From: Burkholderia sp. WSM2232
GTDB lineage: Bacteria; Pseudomonadota; Gammaproteobacteria; Burkholderiales; Burkholderiaceae
NCBI RefSeq assembly: GCF_000472545.1
Contig: NZ_AWZV01000029.1
Span: forward strand, 1-64,000
DNA length: 64,000 nt
Direction of reading: 5' to 3'
Shown: positions 45,383 through 53,029 of the stretch, in pieces
Layout: each line of letters opens with the position of its first letter
Numbering within the stretch: the first letter of the stretch is position 1
The notes under the pieces: generated by a model
What the model was told of the DNA's origin: nothing
Databases searched by the model: none
Seen by the model: the letters and a program-made list of their open reading frames with translations, nothing else
Made by a program: the position numbers and the translations under genes

Positions 45383-47287
45383 TCAGAGTGACCAGTTGAG
45401 CGTGGCGAGCAGCACGGTGGCTTTCTTTCCGAGCGCGGCCGGTTGAAGCAAGGCCTGCCCGAGCAGCACCTCGCTGGTGACGGTTTGTGTCTTGTAGCGC
45501 CATTGCGCGCGTGCGCCGACGCCCGTGCCGATCAGCGTCGGCCAGCCGCCTTGCGCGACGAGATGCGACTTGCCGCCGTCGAGAAACACATACGGTTCGA
45601 GACGCGCGTCGTGCCAGGCAGGCACGTTCTGCCAGGCCGCCTCGTTGCGCAGATAAAAGCCGCTGTCGCCTGCAATGCCGCCTTCGGTAAAGCCGCGCAC
45701 CGAGTCCATGCCACCGAGGAAAATCTGCTCGTTGCCGAACAGCGCGACGCGGCTGTACTGGCCGCGCAGCGTGCCGCGATAGCTCCATTGCATGCCAGCC
45801 AGCGTGCCGAGCGCGATCTGCAGCGTGGCAGTCGCATCGAGCCGTGTGAACTGACTGTGCGCCTCGACCTCGTCGATGCCGGCGCTATCGTGACTGGCCG
45901 AGAGCCACGGCAAACCGCGCGAGACGCCCACGTCCCACGTCGCAGCCGCGCCCTGGTCGTTCGCGACAAAACGGCGCAAACCATTCAGACCGATGCGCAA
46001 TACCGTGAGGTCCTGCGGCGACAGTTCGATACCGTTCAAGGTGCGCTCGGTGCGCATCTTCGTGAGCGTGACGTCGACGCTCGTGCGGCCCGCACGCGAA
46101 CGTGTCAACACATCGTTCCAGCCGAGAATCTGGCTGAACGTGCGGCCCTGAAGCAACGCGATGTCGCCGATGGCCTGCTGGTATTCGGAGAGCGACGTCG
46201 TATAGCTGAAGGTTTGATACCCGTAGGGCGCCGCAGCGGAAAACACCAACGCATTGCTGTCCTGAGTGCCCACGAAGTTAAACGACAGCGACTCCTGCAA
46301 ACCGATCAGGTTGTTCGCCTGCACGCCGGCGCGATAGCGCAGCGTGCCGGTTTGCGAACTGCCGTAATTGTCAATGCCGAGATCGTAGAAAACGCGGTCG
46401 CCATAGTGGTTCGTGATGGCGACCACTGAATCGCCCGGCGTCTCGCCCGGCATGATCTGGATTTCGGCCTGGTTGCGGCGCAACCGGTTGATCTGGTCGA
46501 CGCCCTGCTCGAGATCGGGCAGCCGCAGCACGTCGCCTACGCTGTCGCCGAATGCCCATGCCGTACCTGCGTCGGTCAGCAGGCCGCCGCCGTGCGTCGT
46601 GTACCAGGGCTCGTTGGGATCGCGTGGACGCAGGGGGTGCCCGTTGAGCGTGAACGCCGACACCTTGCCGTCGACGATATTGACCTTCAGCGTGCCCGAA
46701 GCGAGATTCTGCGCGCCAAGATAGGCACGCGTCGTAATGTAGCCACGCGCGATGAAAGCTTCGGTCACGCGGCGCAGCAGCAGGTTGATGCGGTTGCGGC
46801 CGAGCTGCTTGCCGATGAAAGGCGCGGCAATCGTGTCGAGTTCGTGTTGCCCGAGCACCGTGTCGCCGATGAATTTGATGTGGTCGATCTTGAAGAGCGG
46901 CTCCACGTCCGGCAGCGTTTCCACATCCGCACCTTCGGGAAGGTTGACCACGGTGGGCTGCTGTACTTCGATTTGCGCGGGCGCCTGCTGGATTTCCTCG
47001 CGACGCTGCCGGTCGCGCTGCTCCTGCAGCAACCGTTGCGCAGGGTCCTGCTCAGCGCGCATCGGCACACCGAACGGTGCGCCGCCCAGTGCCGCGTTGC
47101 CGGCCAGGCCGGGCGGCAACGTTTCCGCGAAAGCGCGGGCTGATACGGCACCAGCGAGCACGGCGAATGTGCAGCGTGCAAGGCTGTGCAGGCGGTGCTT
47201 CCGCGCCTGCTGCGCGGGTCGCATGCCGGGCTGCTGCGTGGCCGGCTTGAGTGCCCGCCGCATCGCGCGCGTCAGAGTCCGAACCAT
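45383..47287 (-). CDS. cdiB: CdiB/ShlB/FhaC-type outer-membrane TPS transporter
   Basis: A 634-residue TpsB protein. A charged Gln-rich linker follows the export signal (LAGAVSARAFAE). Two POTRA-like regions (FKIDHIKFIGDTVLGQHELD and GYITTRAYLGAQNL) lie before a C-terminal 16-strand barrel containing the conserved loop-6 motif VRGF in GGMDSVRGFTEGG. The C terminus LATLNWSL ends as an outer-membrane strand. Known role: recognises the TPS domain and secretes the partner exoprotein across the outer membrane. It overlaps the end of the upstream short TpsA by 16 bp and precedes the isomerase and cdiA, so it may serve two substrates. Confidence 0.93.
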   Translation of the reverse strand: MVRTLTRAMRRALKPATQQPGMRPAQQARKHRLHSLARCTFAVLAGAVSARAFAETLPPGLAGNAALGGAPFGVPMRAEQDPAQRLLQEQRDRQRREEIQQAPAQIEVQQPTVVNLPEGADVETLPDVEPLFKIDHIKFIGDTVLGQHELDTIAAPFIGKQLGRNRINLLLRRVTEAFIARGYITTRAYLGAQNLASGTLKVNIVDGKVSAFTLNGHPLRPRDPNEPWYTTHGGGLLTDAGTAWAFGDSVGDVLRLPDLEQGVDQINRLRRNQAEIQIMPGETPGDSVVAITNHYGDRVFYDLGIDNYGSSQTGTLRYRAGVQANNLIGLQESLSFNFVGTQDSNALVFSAAAPYGYQTFSYTTSLSEYQQAIGDIALLQGRTFSQILGWNDVLTRSRAGRTSVDVTLTKMRTERTLNGIELSPQDLTVLRIGLNGLRRFVANDQGAAATWDVGVSRGLPWLSASHDSAGIDEVEAHSQFTRLDATATLQIALGTLAGMQWSYRGTLRGQYSRVALFGNEQIFLGGMDSVRGFTEGGIAGDSGFYLRNEAAWQNVPAWHDARLEPYVFLDGGKSHLVAQGGWPTLIGTGVGARAQWRYKTQTVTSEVLLGQALLQPAALGKKATVLLATLNWSL

Positions 47288-49437
47288 GACACGAGCCCGA
47301 TGTGATTGTGATTGCCGATGGTCACCGGCGCACGGTACGGCGTGCGGATGGTGTTCACGCCGCCCGCGGCTTTGACGCCACCAGGGGCGTTGAAGGCGCC
47401 CCCGTCAATGTCGGCCTCGCCGGTCAGCTCGACCTGGCCGTTGCCGCCGGTGAAGACGCCGCCGGTGTCCGCCGCGAAAATCGCCGACCATGAGTTGCCG
47501 AACCACGCCTTCAGGTCGTGATTGCGGTTGATCGCGCTGTAGCCGAGTACAGCCTGAGCGAGCGTCTTCGGCGCATCGAGCTTGAGTGTATTGAGCGCGA
47601 GCACCGTGCCGCCGGTGTTGGTAATCTGCGTGCCGGCCTTCAGCGTGATGTCCTGCGATGCTTCGATCACTCCGCCGAACGCCTGCACGCTGCTCGAAGA
47701 CGACGAACTACAGAAGAAGAAGCACTTTTGCCGGTAGGAGGCCTGGCCTGTAAAGACGCCTTGCGTGAGCAACTGGTTGCGAGCCGTGACCGCAATGGAG
47801 CCGCCGTTCGCGAGAATCGAGCCGCCGACATTCGTCACGTTCGTGCCCGAGATGGAAAGCTTGCCGTCGTCCGCGGTGATGTACGAGAGCTTCGAAGGGT
47901 CGTCGATTGCGCCGTAATCCACGTCGAAACCGCTTTCGCGATGCTCGACAAAAAGGAGCCGCCAGCTGCGGTCGGAATAGCCGACCGGCGCGCCGCCGTT
48001 GGTACCGGCGGAATGATCGACGATGTTGTTCACGTCGCCGCCGGCCGTTATTGTCAGCGCCTTGTTCGACAGAATGCGGGCGTTCTGGTTGGTCACGGAA
48101 CCGCCCGCAGTGATCGACACATCGCCAGCCACACCGAAGATGACCGAGAGTTTGCTATCCACTGTGGAGTGGTTCAGCACGTTGCCCGTCGCGTTCAGCG
48201 TCACCGCGCCGAGCGATGCGGAGTCGAGCGTATTGGTCTGCTGGCCCTGGATCAGCGAGCCAAAGTTAGTGATGTCGCCGGTGCTGGTCAGAACCACCCC
48301 GCTCTTCGCCGAGGCAACCACCGATTGAGCCGCGGTGTCCTGCGTCAATGCAATGCCCGCACCGCTGATGTCGATGCCCGTCGCGGCGAGCAGGCTACTG
48401 CCTGTCAGCGTCACGGCGCCGCTCGCAGCCAGCGTGGCCGCGCCGTTGTTCGTTGTGACCTTTGTGTCGGTCAGCGCAAGGTTGTCACGCACCTGCAGAT
48501 CGAGATTGTTCTGCGCGGTGAGCGTGGTGTTGGAAAACTGCACGGAGCCGTTCGAGGCCAGCGTGAAATCTCCGAGCGTCGCGTTCAGCGGCCCGGCGCT
48601 GCGCACGCCAGGGCCTTTGTCGGTGACGATCAGTTGCACGCGGCCGCTCGTCAGGCTGCCTGCTGCGGTGATGTCGATGGCGAACGAGCTTGCGGTGGCG
48701 GGCGATGTCGACTGGCTCAGTGTCAGCCAGTCGTTGCCATTGTCGTTTGGCGACACGGCGGTGTTCAGCGTGACGTTGCTATTGCCCGCGACCGCGCGTA
48801 TCCCAGCGGTTTGCGACGTGAAGGTGTTGGTCAGCGGCCCGTTGATCTGCAGGTTCTTCGCGATCAGGTCGAGACCGATCAGCGCGCCCGTCAATCCCTG
48901 CGGTCCGACAACGATGGTGCCGGTGCTCGTATCGAGCACGATGTCTCGCTCGGGAAGGCCGGCTACGGGCACCGTGTCCTTGAAGCTGACGTGCCCGGTT
49001 GTCAACGCCACACGGCCGGTATTGACGAACGATCCGCCGTTCACCGTAATGCCATTGGGATTGGCCAATATCACATTGGCGCGAGAGCCTAATACATCGA
49101 TACGGCCGCTGATAACGCTGGGATTCGTGCTCGTGACCTGATTGACAATCGTGCGGGCATTAATACCCACGTTGTTCAGCGAAGCGCCCGCCGCATCGAC
49201 ATTGAAATTCGTGTAGGTATTGCTGGAAACGCCCGCAAATGCCGGAGCGATATTGACGGTCTGGTGACCATTTGCGGCAGTGGAAACCGTCGTTGCCGTC
49301 GCGCCGTCAACGACAATGCCTGCCGCACTGGCCGTGACTGGCGCAGCGGCAAATAGCAACTGAATGAAGTAGACAGCGCGAGCAATCGCGTGCCAACTCC
49401 CGCATTTCGGGAGTCGGAGATAACACCGGCCTTTCAT
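47272..49437 (-). CDS. Short TpsA hemagglutinin-type exoprotein
   Basis: A 721-residue protein with a signal region (AVYFIQLLFAAAPVTASAAG) and a complete TPS domain with NPNGITVNGGSF near residue 125. Hemagglutinin-like beta-helix repeats follow (NNLDLQVRDNLALTDTK, AGGDVNN). It ends without a pretoxin domain, VENN motif or toxin. It may be an adhesin or biofilm protein. A striking CFFFC segment followed by seven Ser lies near residues 575-590. It is the first gene of the tpsA-cdiB-ppi-cdiA-cdiI operon and overlaps cdiB by 16 bp. Confidence 0.88.
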   Translation of the reverse strand: MKGRCYLRLPKCGSWHAIARAVYFIQLLFAAAPVTASAAGIVVDGATATTVSTAANGHQTVNIAPAFAGVSSNTYTNFNVDAAGASLNNVGINARTIVNQVTSTNPSVISGRIDVLGSRANVILANPNGITVNGGSFVNTGRVALTTGHVSFKDTVPVAGLPERDIVLDTSTGTIVVGPQGLTGALIGLDLIAKNLQINGPLTNTFTSQTAGIRAVAGNSNVTLNTAVSPNDNGNDWLTLSQSTSPATASSFAIDITAAGSLTSGRVQLIVTDKGPGVRSAGPLNATLGDFTLASNGSVQFSNTTLTAQNNLDLQVRDNLALTDTKVTTNNGAATLAASGAVTLTGSSLLAATGIDISGAGIALTQDTAAQSVVASAKSGVVLTSTGDITNFGSLIQGQQTNTLDSASLGAVTLNATGNVLNHSTVDSKLSVIFGVAGDVSITAGGSVTNQNARILSNKALTITAGGDVNNIVDHSAGTNGGAPVGYSDRSWRLLFVEHRESGFDVDYGAIDDPSKLSYITADDGKLSISGTNVTNVGGSILANGGSIAVTARNQLLTQGVFTGQASYRQKCFFFCSSSSSSSVQAFGGVIEASQDITLKAGTQITNTGGTVLALNTLKLDAPKTLAQAVLGYSAINRNHDLKAWFGNSWSAIFAADTGGVFTGGNGQVELTGEADIDGGAFNAPGGVKAAGGVNTIRTPYRAPVTIGNHNHIGLVSWFGL

Positions 49438-49897
49438 GCAACCCCGTCCGACAGACTCTCTAGCTTGGTTTTTGTGTAGGGCGGGTTCTTTGACCCATGC
49501 GCCCGTATTACGAATGTCGGCGTGAGCGGAAAAAACTTGAGTAAGGATCTGGAATATTTTTTATTACTTTTTCATTACGAAAAGCAATCAAATGCATAAC
49601 TTAGGCGGGGCTTCGTTTTGATTATGCGATTTGCATATTTCATATTGCCTCACTCGAATCGGTTATCGCGCGGATTGCTGATCTGCTTCAAGGCCTACAC
49701 CACTCGCGACGCGATACGCTCTCCATGCGGCTCCGTAAAGCATCGGGGCTTCCACGGTTGTTGTCATGGGATCGCTGGTGCCGCGCGTGCCGGGTCACCG
49801 ACTCGAATAGCGTTGCTGGTCTGCGGGGTTCCAATGAAAGGTGCCATCTTGGACTTCGCGCCGCCATCAACCCGCCGTTATGATTGATGCAGAAGCA
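49438..49897. promoter_or_regulatory. AT-rich upstream region of the TPS/CDI operon
   Basis: 49535-49660 is markedly AT-rich for this genome (tattttttattac, tttcattacgaaaagc, gcatatttcat). It lies just before the minus-strand tpsA gene, so it probably holds the operon promoter. Low GC also fits silencing by H-NS-like proteins. A short plus-strand frame at 49618-49887 has no coding character. Confidence 0.5.
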
Positions 49898-50320
49898 TCA
49901 CCACTTGCAATTGCCATCGGCGATTGCACTAGTGTTCAACACGAAGGCGGTTTTCTGAGTTTTCTTCTTATTGGTGTAGACCATAGAGGATACTTCCGTT
50001 CCTTGCGTGATCATTTCGTATTCGCCGGTTGCCTGTCCGTTGTATATCTCGGTCCAGGTTGTGGTCTCCTGACCGGGCGCATCTTCGCTCAACGTTTCCC
50101 CCGCTGAGTTGGCGAGGACCAGCGGGATCGGTTGTTTTGAGTTCTGGTATCTCACGAAGCCAGACGAGAATTTGTTGGCTGAGTCGTAGTACGTACGCAT
50201 CTCAAAGTTGATCGGTTTCCCGTCGCCGGAACTGAAGCAGAATGTCTCGCTCGTTATTTCTGCATGAGTGACTGGAGGCAGACCGAGTAGCACTACCGCA
50301 AGGAGAGATTCTTTGAGCAT
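49898..50320 (-). CDS. Secreted hypothetical protein, possible immunity protein
   Basis: A 140-residue protein with a signal peptide (MLKESLLAVVLLGLPPVTHA-EI) and a beta-rich mature domain containing two Cys (TFCFSS and the terminal GNCKW) that may form a disulfide. No family is recognised. It lies beside decayed PAAR and muramidase-like effector fragments. A periplasmic immunity role against a cell-wall-targeting effector is plausible from context only. 50321-50574 holds no intact gene. Confidence 0.55.
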   Translation of the reverse strand: MLKESLLAVVLLGLPPVTHAEITSETFCFSSGDGKPINFEMRTYYDSANKFSSGFVRYQNSKQPIPLVLANSAGETLSEDAPGQETTTWTEIYNGQATGEYEMITQGTEVSSMVYTNKKKTQKTAFVLNTSAIADGNCKW

Positions 50321-50574
50321 TTGGCGTTATTGCTTTTTCAGCCGAATCGATCAGCAATACGGTCTACGCGTCTTGAGACTCGCAGCAGCAGAGGACTCAT
50401 CGTCCACAGTAGTACCTCGACCGTTGCCGACTGCTGGGACGCTACCAGTTCTGGCGGCGAATTACACTTGCAGATGAGAAGCCGTCGCTTAACGCCGTGC
50501 GTCGGTTGTCCGGCCCATTTATCGATAGCCGCGCCCCATCACAAGCGATCTAAAAGAGAGCGTTACACGCGTCA

Positions 50575-51050
50575 CTATCGACTGCGACCGTTTGTTTGGC
50601 TGGATATCGCAGACCCCGGATACGCGTCGTCGCCACAGTCTATCTGTCCATTCGGCGCAACGTAGCATCCATCCGGCGAAATGACTAATGAGCCTGCATC
50701 GCCTGACGCGGAAGACACCGCACGCTTCGATTGGTCGACTCCCTTCGCGCCGATATAGGCTCCGCCCAACGTGAGACCACGTTCTTCTTGCTGCCAATCT
50801 TGGCGACGGTCGCGAGTATCAGATCAAACTTGAGATAAGGCGACAGCCACACGTGGCCCGGTGACCATGCCGAGCAATAGGGATACCGTCATCGGTCATC
50901 GATGCGTCTCCTTCCTCAATCACGTTCGGCGATACGTCCGGATGCCGCGGGCACGAAACACGGTCGCCCTTACGCGCGACGAAGCGGCCATCGTAACGCA
51001 TCGTCGCCGAGCCGGTCAGTACTTTGCCGCCGTGGTCGGTATCGTCGTCA
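50575..51050 (-). pseudogene. Decayed PAAR-domain T6SS spike protein
   Basis: From about 51049 the minus strand reads DDDTDHGGKVLTGSATMRYD then FVARKGDRVSCPRHPD and IARHGHRATCGCRLISSL. This is a PAAR domain with the conserved GD-x-V-x-C and GH-x3-CG motifs. It lacks an obvious N terminus and hits a stop at 50819; the downstream part (LTLGGAYIGAKG...) is in another frame. Known PAAR role: sharpening the VgrG tip and carrying effectors. Probably a remnant of a type VI effector island. Confidence 0.65.
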
Positions 51051-51179
51051 ACACGGTGAGGTTCATCATGAGGTGATGTGCTTGGACAGCATCGACTACA
51101 AGAACCGATGACTATGAGGAGCGATATTAAACTGACCGCATCATTACGATCAGCCGACGATCTGCTGCGCAGTTTTCAT

Positions 51180-51539
51180 TCAACGCCCGTAGTAGCGGGT
51201 AACGCCGTAAAACAAGTCGTCATCTTGCGTTTTTATAACCACTATGTTCCCGTTCTTTTTCCATAACCAGGAACATTGGCCGAGTCCAACATCCGAGCAC
51301 ACTTGCATCTCCGGCCGCCCTTTGCATCTTTCGTCTTCGGGAGCACACGGTAGAGCGTTGGCGCCACGATACGGCCTCCATCCATGCTCCAACATGATTT
51401 CACGAACCTTGTCGTAGGGCGTCTCGTTCTTGATGGCAGGAACATTCAGTCCATTAATACCTGACTCAGCAAGCACGCTACCGGAAAAGGCAAACAGCAA
51501 TGCGCAAACAAAGTGTCTCAAAGACAATTTCAGGCTCAC
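51180..51539 (-). CDS. Periplasmic hypothetical protein, putative effector immunity
   Basis: A 119-residue protein with a signal peptide (LSLRHFVCALLFAFSGSVLA-ES) and a small Cys-containing domain (LPCAPEDERCKGRPEMQVC, then GQCSWLWKKNGN). It starts six bases after the stop of a muramidase-like effector remnant. Location and export fit a periplasmic immunity protein for that effector. I recognise no named family. Confidence 0.6.
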   Translation of the reverse strand: MSLKLSLRHFVCALLFAFSGSVLAESGINGLNVPAIKNETPYDKVREIMLEHGWRPYRGANALPCAPEDERCKGRPEMQVCSDVGLGQCSWLWKKNGNIVVIKTQDDDLFYGVTRYYGR

Positions 51540-51544
51540 GTTAA

Positions 51545-51915
51545 TCAGCTCATTCCTTGAATTTGACTGAGAACATCCACCAATTTTGCAGTAGACCCGT
51601 CGTTATTCGTGTTGGCCGCGCTTTGATAATACGACATGTGACCGTTCGATATTCTACCGTCTTGAATCGGCAACCTCGCGGGGCGGAAATGGAAGCCCAC
51701 TCCTGCGCCGCCGCATATTGAGCGTCATCTATAGTTTCCTTGCCGTTTTTGACAAAATCGGCCAATGCGCCTCCGCCGGCCTTGTTGAAGAGGTAGTCTC
51801 TGAAAAACCGTTCCTGCATATCTGCATCGTATTTTTCATTCCCGGTGGATCCCAGAGCCGCCTTACCAGACCTAAGCGTGTATAACGTTGTTTGATATTT
51901 CCCTGTCGCAAACAT
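51545..51915 (-). pseudogene. Muramidase-like effector fragment, truncated and frameshifted
   Basis: The frame reads GKYQTTLYTLRSGKAALG, YDADMQERFFRDYLFNKAGG, AQEWASISAPRG: the C-terminal half of a lysozyme-like domain found in type VI and phage-associated effectors. After SAPRG (about 51680) the frame shifts. The alternative frame gives LPIQDGRISNGHMSYYQSA and ends at 51545 with QIQGMS, clearly the genuine C terminus. The N-terminal half is absent. Predicted substrate of the family is peptidoglycan. Confidence 0.65.
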
Positions 51916-51940
51916 TCGGTTTGGCGCTAAGCCAGTTCGA

Positions 51941-52354
51941 TCAGGCGTTGCGATAAATATAACAGTCGGGAACCAGCCGGCCGTTCACAACGTTGCCCCG
52001 AAAAGCTATTCCAACAATTGCCGAAGATGGCGTCCTTGCCACAACGCGAAGTTGCATCAGCAGTTCATCATCTGGCGAGATAATTCGTACGCTCTCGAGG
52101 CTGATTGTCGGGTTGCCCTTCTTTTTCTCTAGCTTCCGTAACTCAACTTGGACAGCTGTATAAAGCCTTTTGGGCCCCTCGGCTTTGAGCAAAGGAGTGG
52201 CGAATTCCAATACCCACTCTAGCGACTGTTCACGACGAACCCAAAGCGCTGCGCGAATCTGCAATTGCGCCTTGTCGAGCGAGCGGAGGAGTTCGGACCC
52301 CGCATCCACGGCGTGGGCAGGGACGCGCTCGCCTACCAGTGCTGTTTCAACCAT
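51941..52354 (-). CDS. Hypothetical partner of HEPN protein
   Basis: A 137-residue soluble protein without signal or membrane segments. N-terminal half helical (ELLRSLDKAQLQIRAALWVR), C-terminal half beta-rich (LESVRIISPDDELLMQLRVV). No family is recognised. Its start overlaps the end of the upstream HEPN gene by 22 bp, so the two are probably co-translated and act together, possibly as a toxin-antitoxin-like or defence pair. Confidence 0.55.
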   Translation of the reverse strand: MVETALVGERVPAHAVDAGSELLRSLDKAQLQIRAALWVRREQSLEWVLEFATPLLKAEGPKRLYTAVQVELRKLEKKKGNPTISLESVRIISPDDELLMQLRVVARTPSSAIVGIAFRGNVVNGRLVPDCYIYRNA

Positions 52355-52749
52355 GCCAGAACTCCCTGTTTTCTCGCGATGACAGCGGAGAGATAGTCTC
52401 TCGCCTCTAACTGCGTGCGGGTCGTGTTGTAGCGTTCATGCTCAGACCAATCTTTAACCACGGCCCAGTTACTTTCGAACGCCGCATGGGCTTGAATGTT
52501 TGCCGCCAATGCGGGGCGCAATCCCGCGAGCCTAACTAGATCGTCGAGATTATGCGTATAGCTATCTGTAACGAGCCTCTTGTCGGGAAAGTCATAAAGC
52601 TTGAACTGTTTGCACAGGCAAGCCTTGAGGGCGCATTCGATCGCGTACCCGGCAATGTAGTAGGCCCCCTGATGTTGACCGGCAGCGAGCAATGCCTTAG
52701 CGTCGGTCACCCGCGTCGTCGCCAATCGTTGAAAATCAGACCGATGCAT
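52333..52749 (-). CDS. HEPN-domain protein
   Basis: A 138-residue helical protein with the HEPN-type segment AKALLAAGQHQGAYYIAGYA followed by ECALKACLCKQF. HEPN proteins are often RNases or partners of minimal nucleotidyltransferases in toxin-antitoxin systems. A canonical R-x4-6-H catalytic motif is not clear here (the closest is R-x7-H in RLVTDSYTH), so RNase activity is doubtful. It is first of a two-gene unit and lies beside a tRNA-Ser gene. Confidence 0.7.
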   Translation of the reverse strand: MHRSDFQRLATTRVTDAKALLAAGQHQGAYYIAGYAIECALKACLCKQFKLYDFPDKRLVTDSYTHNLDDLVRLAGLRPALAANIQAHAAFESNWAVVKDWSEHERYNTTRTQLEARDYLSAVIARKQGVLAWLKQHW

Positions 52750-52878
52750 GGACTCCCCCGATTCGATCCTAGCCAGTTGCTAATCTCAACCGCTCCTGGA
52801 ATCTATTGTATTTTTTGGTGGGCTCTTTGGCGGGTAGAAACGAAAAACGGGCTCAGAAGCCCGTATTCATTGGTTTCC

Positions 52879-52969
52879 TGGCGGAGAGAGGGGGATTCGA
52901 ACCCCCGATAGGCTATTAACCTATACACGCTTTCCAGGCGTGCGACTTAAACCGCTCATCCATCTCTCC
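52879..52969 (-). tRNA. tRNA-Ser (GGA)
   Basis: A 91-nt class II tRNA including an encoded CCA. Acceptor stem ggagaga pairs with tctctcc; anticodon loop ctggaaa in a cacgc/gcgtg stem gives anticodon GGA. It has a long variable arm and the T-loop gttcgaatc. Its 3' end faces the accessory island at lower coordinates, the usual orientation for tRNA-associated integration. Confidence 0.95.
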
Positions 52970-53029
52970 GCGGGGAGCCGAATTATAGCAAACTTCGCGC
53001 CGTGCGCCAGTCCTCTTGAAAGAAGCCGT

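Noticed and set aside
49618..49887. 89-residue plus-strand frame in the AT-rich gap
   Set aside because: No ribosome site, no coding-like composition and no recognisable motif.
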